Shown: positions 18,537 to 28,553, counted from the first letter of the stretch. The stretch is 64,000 nt of DNA from Oligoflexales bacterium (GCA_023301565.1 JALZUO010000028.1:17219-81218); one strand, 5' to 3'. Program-made: numbers and translations. The notes: generated by a model not told the origin, from the letters alone.

Positions 18537-21058
18537 GCGTTGCGTTTTAGAAACGTAGGCTCACGCGTACGCTTTGCAACTTCTTCGTCTTCTGTTTTTC
18601 GTGCAGCACTGCTAAGGTTGTGAATCATCATGAGAATCTGGCTGGTTTGGGTCCAGGTAGATTCTAGGTTTGCGCTAGCCTCTGGTGGTAAACCTTCGTG
18701 AACGGCCCTGTTTCTAAAATCTTGGAATGAATGTAGTTGATGCACAAAATCGTATAACTGCTTATCTTCTGAAAACTCTAGTGGGAACAAGTTTTGTAGT
18801 CCGTACTGGCATTTTTGCCTTGAAAATACAGCAAAAAATAGTGCGAAAGCTTTTAGGCCGTCTAGGGTAAATCTCTTGCCAGGCCTAAACTGACAAATTC
18901 CTCGAAGCATTTTTCGTAGTTTGAACTTAGAAAAATAAGGAATGGTTTTTACTGTTGGTAGCGAACTTATAAAGTTTTCAAATTTAGTCATCTTTTCGAT
19001 AATAGGGCGAGAGTACCCCAAAAGGTCGAGCTTGCGTTGCAGGACGCCTTCGCGTATCAGGTTGTCTGTTGCTGCTTGAAAGGCCTCTCTTAGGCTTACC
19101 TCCATGGCTTTATATTGCATGTCGATAACTGGGCTTAAGTCCATGGTCCCTGCTGTTTCTTGGCGGACCTTGTCGTAGAAGAACAGACCGGTACGAATAG
19201 ATCTTTGAACCTCTCCCGAGAGCTCTCCAAAAATAGGTATTACCTTTTGGATGTGCGTTTCAGAGTAGTTTTCTAAATGGTTGTTTTCGACCCTGTGAAG
19301 AATGCTACCAGGTTTTTGTTTGCCACTGCGTTTTGGCGTGGTTCGTGGGTTGGCTAGTGGCGTGCCTTGTGACGTGGGTTGCGCTGGTTTTTTTTCAGCC
19401 CTTCGGACTATCGTTGCTGCCGGACTTTTTGTAGGTCTACTTGCTGCTTCGGGTTTCGAACTTTTCACATGGCTGTTTACAGGTGTAGGCGCTGAGGCCT
19501 GGGGTATAGCAGGGATGCCGGTAGCATCGGATTGCAAACTGCTGCGCAGAAGGTCCAATGACTCTTCTATCTCCAGGTCGGAAAGACCTGTTTGGCTGCC
19601 TTTTGACTCAAGCTCTTTGATGGAATCTCTTAGCTGCACTTGTACCAAGCTTGTGTCGAGATTTTTTAACGAGCGAAAAAAACGCATTTTGAGTTGGGGG
19701 TGAAACCCAGACTTTCCGGTAAATTTTAGCAGCTCTTGAAGGGCGCGAGGGCTTCTTATTTGAAGGAGTGCATCCACTATGGCTCGCTGTTCAGATGTAC
19801 GGTTCGTGTGTACATAGTCTAAAAGCTGTAAAACAGCTTTGTCCTGGTTTGTGAACGCGCCAAATGCTTTGATAAACACTTGGCGGTAAATCCCGGTCGT
19901 GCCTCTAGCAAGCCTTGAAAGGTTGGTTAGTTGGAAATCATTTTGCAACGTATAGACAGAAGCTACACAGCACCACGGGCCGTCTTTAAGTATCCCGGAA
20001 TTTTTTGCATTACGGTACATAAAGTCAAATAGCCTTGAGCGGTCCTGAGGTGTGCGGATTGCTAGGGTTGCAGAATTTTGGTCTCGAAGCTGGCGCCAGA
20101 CTTTAAATGCTGTTTTGTTTAACCATGGACGGACTAGTGTTCCTAATTTACGTTGTTTGCTCTCGTTTATGTTTAAAAAGGCTTCGCTTAGTTGCTCTGA
20201 GTCTACCCCCGTAAGTAGGTTTCTGCTTAAGCTCTTTTTATCCGAAATGCTACAAAGCCTTTCCAGTAATGGTTTGATTGCAATAGCGTTTAACTTATGT
20301 CGCTTTGCTGCTGTGGGCCAGTATTGGTCAAGCTTTTCTAAATCTTCAATGTCTGCCCACGGTATAGGGGCTTCACTGTCTGGCTTAGACAAGCGAAATC
20401 GAATAGCTTCTCTCCATAATCCGCCTGGGCCAAGCTTTTGAACGCCTTCTAGGGCCGTTGGTTCGAACTTTGCCAGGTAGGTAATTGCCGGGAACAATGC
20501 TTTTGCGTCTGGGTAAGGGTATTCTTTGAATCGATTGCAGTAGTTTACGGCCATGGTCGTAAACATAGAAGAGCTATAGTTGTATTTTACGGACTCACTA
20601 AGGGCAAGAGCGTGGAATGCATCAGAGAATTCATCCAAGCCCTCAAGCTTGCTAACATGGTCTAAAAGCTGCGTCCCCTCAAAACACTCTGAATGCATCA
20701 GAATTATGTAGCGCACGCGCTGCCCACAGTGTTTGTTGTGAAAAAGATCTAAAATCTTTTGTGCTTTGGTGTGGTTCGTATGCTCAATCCATTTGCGAAG
20801 AAACACAATGGTTTGTGGCTCAAAGTTCAAGCTTAAATGCTCCAACAAAGCTTCTTCAAAAAGGTGCTTTTCGCTGCCTGCTGCTGCGATGTCTAGGATA
20901 TGTTCTTGCTCTTGTATGGGTAAGCCAAGTTCTAACAAATCAAAGGCAAGGTCAACGCTCACAGAGGCCGCGTCCGCTTTTTGTTTTTTCAATTTGACAA
21001 GAATATCTAGCCTGCGAACTTCGCTGGATTCTGCTAAATATTCTTGCAGAAGGCTCAT
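18533..21058 (-). CDS. Large protein of unknown function with helical-repeat-like N-terminus and HEPN-like C-terminus
   Basis: 841 aa; Leu-rich helical N-terminal part, Pro/Lys/Ser/Thr-rich linker, C-terminal HSFQDFRNRAVHEGLPP. Confidence 0.6.
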   Translation of the reverse strand: MSLLQEYLAESSEVRRLDILVKLKKQKADAASVSVDLAFDLLELGLPIQEQEHILDIAAAGSEKHLFEEALLEHLSLNFEPQTIVFLRKWIEHTNHTKAQKILDLFHNKHCGQRVRYIILMHSECFEGTQLLDHVSKLEGLDEFSDAFHALALSESVKYNYSSSMFTTMAVNYCNRFKEYPYPDAKALFPAITYLAKFEPTALEGVQKLGPGGLWREAIRFRLSKPDSEAPIPWADIEDLEKLDQYWPTAAKRHKLNAIAIKPLLERLCSISDKKSLSRNLLTGVDSEQLSEAFLNINESKQRKLGTLVRPWLNKTAFKVWRQLRDQNSATLAIRTPQDRSRLFDFMYRNAKNSGILKDGPWCCVASVYTLQNDFQLTNLSRLARGTTGIYRQVFIKAFGAFTNQDKAVLQLLDYVHTNRTSEQRAIVDALLQIRSPRALQELLKFTGKSGFHPQLKMRFFRSLKNLDTSLVQVQLRDSIKELESKGSQTGLSDLEIEESLDLLRSSLQSDATGIPAIPQASAPTPVNSHVKSSKPEAASRPTKSPAATIVRRAEKKPAQPTSQGTPLANPRTTPKRSGKQKPGSILHRVENNHLENYSETHIQKVIPIFGELSGEVQRSIRTGLFFYDKVRQETAGTMDLSPVIDMQYKAMEVSLREAFQAATDNLIREGVLQRKLDLLGYSRPIIEKMTKFENFISSLPTVKTIPYFSKFKLRKMLRGICQFRPGKRFTLDGLKAFALFFAVFSRQKCQYGLQNLFPLEFSEDKQLYDFVHQLHSFQDFRNRAVHEGLPPEASANLESTWTQTSQILMMIHNLSSAARKTEDEEVAKRTREPTFLKRNA

Positions 21059-21411
21059 GTTGTTTCTCGTTTCTCTAAGCTTAAAAGTGCAAAAAAATAT
21101 GCCTTGTGGGTCGCGGCGAAACCTTGTCGCCGTTTAAACCTTTTCCCTGCTCTTCGTTTCGGGAAAATCGAGTGACATCCTTTGTAAATATGCGTTTGTT
21201 AGATAAAATCCATAAGAAACAGGTACTTGTATTGGTTTCGTCGACCTATTAGAGATGGTTTCTAGTAGGCAAATAATACTGCCTTGAATTAAGGCGGGCT
21301 AGTGTATAGGTGTTTTATTGACTTCTCTTTAGCCTGGTTCAAGGTTAACCTCGAAGCCTGAGTTTATGCCGTTTTTTGAGGGTGTTTATTCGTTTAGGCA
21401 AAAGGGAGATC

Positions 21412-22158
21412 GTGAAAGTGACCAGCGTAGAAAATGTAAAACGTGTTTTGGTAACGGGAGCTAGCAAAGGTATTGGCTATGCCTGTGCCGAGTGGTTTGC
21501 TTCGCGTGGCCACAAGGTAGCGGTACACTATAGGTCGGGCAAAGATGCGGCAGAAGAGTTTTGTAAACGCTACGACCAGTGCGTTCCATTGGGAGCGGAT
21601 CTTTCGGATACGGATGCTCAAAAGAAGTTGGTAGAGGATGTTTGTGAGTCCTTTGGTGGCATCGATATTTTAGTAAACAACGCAGGAATGTCCTTAGATA
21701 AAATTCTGCTAATGGCTAAACCAGAAGATTTAGACCGTATTCTCAAGGTGAATGTAACGCCTGTGATGCATTTGACTAAACTTGCAACCAAAAAAATGCT
21801 CAAACAACGCTGGGGTAGGGTGATCCAAGTAAGCTCTGTGGTTGGACACACTGGCAACGCGGGACAAAGCCTATATAGCTTGAGTAAAGGTGCTATTTCG
21901 GCCTTTACAAAAAGCGCGGCCCAAGAGTTGGCAAAAGCAGGGATCACCATCAACTGTGTGGCTCCTGGCTTTATTCAAACAGCGATGACAGATGCATTGT
22001 CTGATGTGCAGCAAGAAGCGATTCTGACTGGGATTCCGATGAAACGTATTGGGAACCCTTCGGAGGTTGCAGCCTGTGTCGGCTTTCTTGCTTCTGATGG
22101 GGCAAGTTATGTCACAGGATCGACGCTGCATGTAAACGGGGGGATGTATTGCGCATGA
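21412..22158 (+). CDS. fabG: 3-oxoacyl-ACP reductase (SDR)
   Basis: VLVTGASKGIGYACAEWFA, NNAGMSLDKIL, SLSKGAISAFTKSAA, NCVAPGFIQTAM. Probable GTG start. Confidence 0.88.
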   Translation: MKVTSVENVKRVLVTGASKGIGYACAEWFASRGHKVAVHYRSGKDAAEEFCKRYDQCVPLGADLSDTDAQKKLVEDVCESFGGIDILVNNAGMSLDKILLMAKPEDLDRILKVNVTPVMHLTKLATKKMLKQRWGRVIQVSSVVGHTGNAGQSLYSLSKGAISAFTKSAAQELAKAGITINCVAPGFIQTAMTDALSDVQQEAILTGIPMKRIGNPSEVAACVGFLASDGASYVTGSTLHVNGGMYCA

Positions 22159-23165
22159 GTATAAGAATCACAAGTGCGGGGCACCATTACCCAGAGACAG
22201 TTTTGGACAACTCGTTTTTTGAAAGTTTGGATATTGAAACTAATGACGAGTGGATAGCTTCTCGAACAGGTATCCGCGAACGCCGAACCGTTCTTTCACA
22301 TGAAGATATCCTTGCGCAGCGGCATGGCAAAATAACTATGGATGAGATTTGCGCTCGCGACAGCTATCCAGGAATAGCTCCTTTTATGAAGCCATCGGTT
22401 GATATGATGGAGAAACGTACTCCAAGCTTGGATCCTTCGACTTTTACAACTTCTCTTTGCACTACAATCTTTGGCCAAACCCTTGTGCCTGTGAACGCAA
22501 ATTTGGTTGCCGATGCCGTCGGTGCCAAAAGTGCAGTAGGCATGGATTATGGCTCAGCTTGTAGTAGTTTTGTAACAGGGATGCGGCTAGCCGCAGGTCT
22601 TTTGTATGTAGACCCCAAAGAAAAGGTTCTTTTGACTCTGGGTGATCGGCTTACGACTATGCTCAACTATGCCGATCGTGGTAGCTGCATTTTGTTTGGT
22701 GATAGCTCCGCTGCTTTTTCTGTGGAGAGAACTACAGACAAACCAGGGCTTGAGCTAGTTGATTCGATGGTTGCCGGAGATGCCGGAAACTGGGCGAAAA
22801 TTCATAAACCTCGCTATGACCATTTCTGGCAAGATGGCAGGTCTGTGCAAAAGTTTGCAGTTCAAAAGACGATTGATATGACACAAAAAATGCTCGAAAA
22901 ACATGGAATGGTCGTATCAGATCTAGACTACTTTGTTGCGCACCAGGCCAATGGGCGCATGCTTGATTTTGTAGAAAAAAGCCTTGAAGTCGCTCCAGAA
23001 AAGCACCTTCGTAATGTTGATACTCTAGGGAATCAGGGTGGTAGTGGTGCTGCCGTAGCTCTTTCACAGGCTTGGGAACGCTTTAAGCCAGGAGATAAGA
23101 TCATTGTAACTGTGGTAGGGGCTGGGCTTACGTGGGGATCACTGCTGCTGGAATATAAAGCTTAA
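22155..23165 (+). CDS. FabH-like beta-ketoacyl-ACP synthase III (second paralogue)
   Basis: TNDEWIASRTGIRERRT, GSACSSFVTGM, AHQANGRMLDF, GNQGGSGAAVAL; overlaps the fabG stop codon. Confidence 0.85.
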   Translation: MSIRITSAGHHYPETVLDNSFFESLDIETNDEWIASRTGIRERRTVLSHEDILAQRHGKITMDEICARDSYPGIAPFMKPSVDMMEKRTPSLDPSTFTTSLCTTIFGQTLVPVNANLVADAVGAKSAVGMDYGSACSSFVTGMRLAAGLLYVDPKEKVLLTLGDRLTTMLNYADRGSCILFGDSSAAFSVERTTDKPGLELVDSMVAGDAGNWAKIHKPRYDHFWQDGRSVQKFAVQKTIDMTQKMLEKHGMVVSDLDYFVAHQANGRMLDFVEKSLEVAPEKHLRNVDTLGNQGGSGAAVALSQAWERFKPGDKIIVTVVGAGLTWGSLLLEYKA

Positions 23166-23188
23166 CTCTGCGTTTAGCCTATTTTAAA

Positions 23189-23218
23189 AAGCCCCACGCA
23201 ACGTGCAAAAGCGCTGCG
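23189..23218. terminator. Intrinsic terminator between convergent genes
   Basis: CCCC.CGCA ... TGCG.GGGG hairpin flanked by A/T runs between 23165 (+) and 23252 (-) gene ends. Confidence 0.45.
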
Positions 23219-23251
23219 GGGGATTTTTAAAGAACAGTATTTGAATGCTCG

Positions 23252-24421
23252 CTAGCCTTCGTCAGAGGCATCATCCAGTGGAAGATCAAACAGACTTGTC
23301 ACAAAGTCAGCCAACATATCAATCATTCCATCACTTAGACCTGCTACCTCTTCGATGAGTTCAGCCGTGTCGTTGTCGCCACCTTCAGCAAAGGCTGTGA
23401 TCCTACGAGCACCCTCTCCCATGATTCCATGTACAAAACCGTTGCTAGAATAAAAAGTCGATGCCACGCTAAAGTTTAAGCCTTCTTGAAGGAGGCCACG
23501 CTGCTCGTCTACTACCGGAAGACTTGCAAGGTAAGCACCTAGCAAAAAGTTTTTTACGTATTGATCGATAAAACCTGTGTCTATGTCTGGGTCTTTGGCT
23601 AGCTCTTTATCCAATAGTGTTTTGTCTAGTTCGACGCCGGCTAGAGGCGCTTGGTCAAAAATATTCAACGAGGCGTATATATGAACAAATAGGCGTAACC
23701 ACATTCCTCCCTTGCCTTTATCCTCTTCTATAGCGAACTTTCTAGTGTTATCTAGAACAGTTGCAAAAGCAGTCAAAACTTGGTTTTTTGTTTTAGCTTC
23801 GGCCAGTGCAGCTGTAAACTTTTTCGCTTCAGCAATTAGCTTAAGCTCAATATCGTCTGCGTCGGGGTCGACTTTTTGCCCATCAATATATGCATCGAGC
23901 AGGCCGCCGACAATATTAGCCGCAACTAAGATGTCAAAACCGATGTGAAGCTGTGTTGAAATGCTGTGACTATCTGCGGCATCTTTTTTTAGATCCATGC
24001 TAAAGCCAAAAGTCGTATCTTTGCCTTCATTGCCTGGTTTTTGCAGGATAGAGCCGTCCAGCTCAACGTTGAACTCTATGTTTAAAGCTCTTTTTTCTAG
24101 GTCAAGGCTTTTAAACTCAAACTGAATAGGCGCAGAACCGTCTTCTTTTATTTTGAGTTGTGGGATCGTTGGAAGCTCAATGGCATCCATGTCTTTTTTT
24201 GCTCTTTTTTCGTTGATCGCTTTTTCTTTGATTGCGATGCTTTCGTTTTGAAGCTCGATGCTTTTGGATATTTTTTTAACGAGCTCTGGGATCACCTCTT
24301 CTTTGAGCTTTTTGTTTAAGGTTTCAATCTCATCGGTTGTTTTAACTTCTGCAGAAAGCGTTCCTGCAAACAGTGCTGTGAACATCATAAAAGTCAGTGA
24401 AGGTAATAGCTTTATAAGCAT
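23252..24421 (-). CDS. Secreted protein of unknown function
   Basis: Signal peptide MLIKLLPSLTFMMFTALFAGTLSAE; 389 aa acidic protein. Confidence 0.6.
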   Translation of the reverse strand: MLIKLLPSLTFMMFTALFAGTLSAEVKTTDEIETLNKKLKEEVIPELVKKISKSIELQNESIAIKEKAINEKRAKKDMDAIELPTIPQLKIKEDGSAPIQFEFKSLDLEKRALNIEFNVELDGSILQKPGNEGKDTTFGFSMDLKKDAADSHSISTQLHIGFDILVAANIVGGLLDAYIDGQKVDPDADDIELKLIAEAKKFTAALAEAKTKNQVLTAFATVLDNTRKFAIEEDKGKGGMWLRLFVHIYASLNIFDQAPLAGVELDKTLLDKELAKDPDIDTGFIDQYVKNFLLGAYLASLPVVDEQRGLLQEGLNFSVASTFYSSNGFVHGIMGEGARRITAFAEGGDNDTAELIEEVAGLSDGMIDMLADFVTSLFDLPLDDASDEG

Positions 24422-24551
24422 CAGTAGTCTCCTTAGCTGGGCGCTCGGGGCGCCTATGTGTGATTTTAGATAGTCAGGGTATAGAACGGAAGCCCTTGGG
24501 CCACAAATGATTTCTCGAGTTCTGTGGCGCTGCGAAGGCTAAATATATAGC

Positions 24552-24598
24552 CACCTCTAAAAGCTTTTGCAGTAAGCTTTTTAGAGGTGCTTTTTTTT
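24552..24598 (+). terminator. Strong hairpin plus T8 tract reading on the + strand
   Basis: CACCTCTAAAAGCTT (24552-24566) / AAGCTTTTTAGAGGTG (24574-24589), then T8 at 24591-24598. Confidence 0.6.
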
Positions 24599-24631
24599 AT
24601 GGCGTTTAAATTATAGGCGACCTAAGCCTGG

Positions 24632-25978
24632 CTAAACAAAAGAACTACGGTCTACCCCAAAGCCAATACGGTCAATTTTTTGATCCAAAAACTTTTCTAT
24701 ATATGCCAGGTAAGACCTGGTTTCATCCGAAAAATCATCGGCAGTTGCGATGTTGGGTTTCTCGGAAAGCTTTTTCCACCCACTTAGCTCGTGGTAGTTA
24801 GGCTCGGCCTCACAAGCTTCCATCCACGGGCTTGCGTCATTATCCGCGCTTTTTTTATAGGAAGTGCATATTTTTAAGGTGTCGAGGCCAGAGAGAACAT
24901 CAAGCTTGTTGATGATTAGTTTGTTGATGCCACACACGTCAACGGCATACTTGAGAGCAACAAGGTCTAGCCATCCGCAGCGTCGCGGCCGGCCAGTAGT
25001 TGCACCTTTTTCGTGGCCAACATCTGCCAGGTGTTTTCCGCTTGCATCGTTTAGTTCTGTAGGAAACGGACCTTCGCCCACGCGGGTTGCGTATGCTTTT
25101 GCAATCCCGTAAATATCGCGTATCCATCGCGGGCTAATACCGAGAGAAGCACAAGCACCCCCAGCAATAGTATTGCTGCTGGTTACAAAAGGGTAGCTTC
25201 CATGATCTACATCTAAAAGAGCTCCCTGAGCCCCTTCAATTAGAATGCTTTTACCAGCCACAGCCCACTTGCGTAGCCTCGCCTCGGCATCGCAAACTTG
25301 TTTTGCAATCTGCGTACATGCTTTATCAAAGGCTTTCCACTCTTCTGAGTTGGTCTCTAAAAAATCCGAGAATTTTGGCTCGAGCATCGACATCTGTTTT
25401 TTCCAGGTTGCCATGCGTTCTGGGGATTTACAGAAAGACGCACGCAGACCTATTCGGCGAGCACGGTCCGAGTAAGTTGGCCCAATGCCACGTTTTGTGG
25501 TTCCTATTGGTTTGTCACGTCTACCTTCAAACTCTTGGTCTAAGTGGATATGCCACGGAGTAATCAGATGTGCCCTGCCTGATACCCAAAGGTTTTTGGC
25601 TTCAAACCCGGAAGAACATGCGTTTTTCAGCTCTTCTTGCAGTACGACTGGATTTACGACAACCCCTGCGCCAATCATACAGGCCTTGTTGCGAAATACC
25701 CCACTTGGCAGTAAGTGCAGTACTTTTTTTTCTCCGTTTACATAAATCGTGTGGCCAGCGTTGTTTCCACCTTGATAGCGGACAATCAGGTCTGATTTTT
25801 CACTGAGTATATCTACCCATTTACCTTTTCCTTCATCGCCCCATTGGGCACCAATAAGAATGTCTATATTCTTGGAATCGTTTGTACTGGTCACGGGCAC
25901 AACTCCTTTTGCAGGGTTTTGGTTTTGCGGGCCTTGGATTGCTTTAACGTTCTCAAGGTTGCTACCTAGTGTAATCAA
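24632..25978 (-). CDS. purA: Adenylosuccinate synthetase
   Basis: DILIGAQWGDEGKGKWVDIL, RYQGGNNAGHTIYV, GTTKRGIGPTYSDRARRIGLR, EGAQGALLDVDHGSYPFVTSSN. The start may be internal. Confidence 0.96.
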   Translation of the reverse strand: MITLGSNLENVKAIQGPQNQNPAKGVVPVTSTNDSKNIDILIGAQWGDEGKGKWVDILSEKSDLIVRYQGGNNAGHTIYVNGEKKVLHLLPSGVFRNKACMIGAGVVVNPVVLQEELKNACSSGFEAKNLWVSGRAHLITPWHIHLDQEFEGRRDKPIGTTKRGIGPTYSDRARRIGLRASFCKSPERMATWKKQMSMLEPKFSDFLETNSEEWKAFDKACTQIAKQVCDAEARLRKWAVAGKSILIEGAQGALLDVDHGSYPFVTSSNTIAGGACASLGISPRWIRDIYGIAKAYATRVGEGPFPTELNDASGKHLADVGHEKGATTGRPRRCGWLDLVALKYAVDVCGINKLIINKLDVLSGLDTLKICTSYKKSADNDASPWMEACEAEPNYHELSGWKKLSEKPNIATADDFSDETRSYLAYIEKFLDQKIDRIGFGVDRSSFV

Positions 25979-26052
25979 GTTACTACAGTCGCATTCTAGG
26001 AATAAATCCCTAGAAGGTCACGCTATCGTTTTTAAAAAAGCTTAGCTTCTCT

Positions 26053-26097
26053 GCAGCAATAAAAGTGCTGTTTCCGGCGCCAATGTTCGTTGTGACC
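26053..26097 (+). repeat. Diverged intergenic direct repeat, copy 1
   Basis: GCAGCAATAAAAGTGCTGTTTCCGGCGCCAATGTTCGTTGTGACC, similar to 27064-27107. Confidence 0.5.
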
Positions 26098-26206
26098 GTG
26101 CCTGTGACTAGCCGTTCCAGAGGGTATATCAGTAATATCGGTACCTTAGATAAAAAAAGGGGTGATTTTACTTTGCCTGGTCAGGAACCGTTCAAAGGCT
26201 TGGGTG

Positions 26207-26890
26207 TTAAAATGGGTCAAACAAGGTCCAACGCTTGGTTCTTGGGTTGAACACTATATTGTCGGATTTAAAGATTACTTTTTGAGGTAACCTGAATTCT
26301 TTTGGCAGAAGGTTGGGAACAGGAAGATCGAAAACGTAGGTGCCGTCCAAGGTTCGTGATCGATAAAACTGTTTGCCGGAAATCACTTTAACCTTGCAGC
26401 TATGTCGCTCGCAGATATCCTCAGCTAGTTTTCGAAACGTCTCGTTAAAGCTACTCTGCATCTTTTGCTTCTGAACAGACCCATCACCTAGACCTAAGAG
26501 ATAGTCGTGGGCAGTTCGGGGTTTGACATAGTCCATAAAGACCGTCCGCGGCATACTTTGCGAATAAGCACGGCTAACTATATCCACTTTCATTTCTGAA
26601 AATATATCCTCAAACTCTGCAAGCCACTCAAACCGGGCCTTATCAGCTATATATTTGCTGTCGGTCAAATATGTTTTGGCGACGTACTCGTCTCCATGCT
26701 CACCTTTAAGCTTCGTCACGATAGAATTAAGATCTTCAGAAAGCACTTCGACGTTTGAAAAACTCTTTTTTGTACCACCAAAGAAATGAGCTGCTAGAGC
26801 CTCTAGGCGCTTGCAAGCTTGTACTTGCTCTGCCGGTGAAAACAAAAGCAACACGATAAAAGTAAAAAGAAGCATTAAGAGTTGGTTCAT
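26207..26890 (-). CDS. Secreted protein of unknown function
   Basis: Signal peptide MNQLLMLLFTFIVLLLFSPAEQVQA; start adjusted from ORF 26923. Confidence 0.55.
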   Translation of the reverse strand: MNQLLMLLFTFIVLLLFSPAEQVQACKRLEALAAHFFGGTKKSFSNVEVLSEDLNSIVTKLKGEHGDEYVAKTYLTDSKYIADKARFEWLAEFEDIFSEMKVDIVSRAYSQSMPRTVFMDYVKPRTAHDYLLGLGDGSVQKQKMQSSFNETFRKLAEDICERHSCKVKVISGKQFYRSRTLDGTYVFDLPVPNLLPKEFRLPQKVIFKSDNIVFNPRTKRWTLFDPF

Positions 26891-27063
26891 AAAAAAGCGC
26901 TCCCAGGCTGCGTTTGGACGCATTGTCGCAAATTTAAAATGAATTTACGTAGCTACTATAGCATGAGGGCATAGTTGAGATGGCTCCTCTCGGTTTGTAC
27001 TTTCGATCTTAGAAATCCTCGCCTAAGCAAGCATGGTAGGTGCTAAACGCTTGTAGGCTCCAC

Positions 27064-27107
27064 GCTGCAATAAAATGCTGCTTCTGACGCCAATTTTTAC
27101 TATGATC
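27064..27107 (+). repeat. Diverged intergenic direct repeat, copy 2
   Basis: GCTGCAATAAAATGCTGCTTCTGACGCCAATTTTTACTATGATC aligns with 26053-26097 with one gap. Confidence 0.5.
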
Positions 27108-27134
27108 TGAACCCTAAGCAATCGGAGAGTACTT

Positions 27135-28553
27135 ATGCCAAACGACGATCGGCCAAACACTCTAGCAATTAGCCCTTTGGACGGAAGATACCAAAGTAAA
27201 GTCAGTGGCTTATCTAGAATCGCCTCTGAAGGCGGGTTGATACTGTTTCGACTTCTAACCGAAGTCCTCTGGCTTAAACACCTGGGAGAGAGTCTCTTGG
27301 TCCCGTTTGAACTCAGTCAACCTGCAAAAAAAACTCTGAACACCCTACAAAGGAAACTGCAGCCTCTGGACTGGCAAAAGTGCGAGACAGACTACCTTGT
27401 TTGGATCAATGCGGTTAAAAGCATTGAAAAAGTAACGAACCATGACGTCAAAGCTGTGGAATATTTTTTACGCGACACTCTAAAAGAAGCAGGTGCAAAC
27501 TCTAAAGACTTAGCAATGATCCACTTTGGCTGCACTTCGGCAGACATTAACTCTACAAGTTACGCTATGATGCTCGGAGCTATACACGGTAGTTTTTCCA
27601 AGCTGGTAGCAAAGATTAGCTCCGAGTTAGCCAAAAAATCTAGGCAGTGGGCAGGCGAACCACTTTTAGCTCTTACGCACGGGCAGCCAGCCTCACCAAC
27701 CACTTTAGGTAAAGAACTAGCTGTTTTTCTTGTACGCATAAGGCGCCTGCAGTTTTCGGCCCCTATCTTTTTAAGCGCTAAAATGAGTGGTGCGGTTGGT
27801 GGCTTTCATGCGCATGTCGCTGGCTTTCCTGGTGTAGATTGGCCGAGGGTTCAAAAAGATTTTTTTGCCCCGCTTGGAATTACGCCAGCAGCGCTAACCA
27901 CGCAAATAGACTCTCATGACTGTATAGCTGAGTACTTATATAAAGTTGCAATGCTCAACCAGGTTCTTTTAGGTCTTTGCAGGGACTCGTGGCTTTATAT
28001 CAGCCGTGGTGTTTTCAAGCTTAAAAAAGTAGATGGGGAAGTTGGCTCTTCGACCATGCCGCACAAGGTAAACCCGATTGACTTTGAAAACGCGGAAGGC
28101 AACCTACAGATAGGCACAGATCTATGCCAGGTGCTTGCCCGAAAGCTGACCGTTTCCAGGCTTCAAAGGGACCTTAGTGACTCTACTGCTTTACGTTCGC
28201 TTGGGTCAACACTAGGCTATTCAATGATTGCTCTGCAGGCCTTGCATAAAGGTTTGCAAAAGCTCGACTTCAACCAGAGTGCAGCAGCAGAAGAGCTTGC
28301 TGAGGTTCCAGAAGTTTTAACTGAAGGCGTGCAATCAGCGCTAAGGGCGAATGGTGTCGCAGATGCTTACGAGCAGCTTAAGGAGATTTCTCGGGGCGCA
28401 CCGCTTAGTTTGCTGCAGCTTCGAGGGTTTGTAGAAGAGCATTCAGATTTAACGGCAGAACAAAAAAAGTATTGGTCCGAGATGACTCCCGCAGAGTACG
28501 TAGGAAAGTCAGAAGAAATCACGCGTGATTTTCTTCGCACTGAATGCTCTTGA
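27135..28553 (+). CDS. purB: Adenylosuccinate lyase
   Basis: SPLDGRYQSKV, HDVKAVEYFLRD, HFGCTSADINS, GSSTMPHKVNPIDFENAEGN. Confidence 0.96.
   Translation: MPNDDRPNTLAISPLDGRYQSKVSGLSRIASEGGLILFRLLTEVLWLKHLGESLLVPFELSQPAKKTLNTLQRKLQPLDWQKCETDYLVWINAVKSIEKVTNHDVKAVEYFLRDTLKEAGANSKDLAMIHFGCTSADINSTSYAMMLGAIHGSFSKLVAKISSELAKKSRQWAGEPLLALTHGQPASPTTLGKELAVFLVRIRRLQFSAPIFLSAKMSGAVGGFHAHVAGFPGVDWPRVQKDFFAPLGITPAALTTQIDSHDCIAEYLYKVAMLNQVLLGLCRDSWLYISRGVFKLKKVDGEVGSSTMPHKVNPIDFENAEGNLQIGTDLCQVLARKLTVSRLQRDLSDSTALRSLGSTLGYSMIALQALHKGLQKLDFNQSAAAEELAEVPEVLTEGVQSALRANGVADAYEQLKEISRGAPLSLLQLRGFVEEHSDLTAEQKKYWSEMTPAEYVGKSEEITRDFLRTECS

Noticed and set aside
19302-19703. 133-aa plus-strand ORF
   Set aside because: Antisense to the low-complexity linker of the 18533-21058 CDS.
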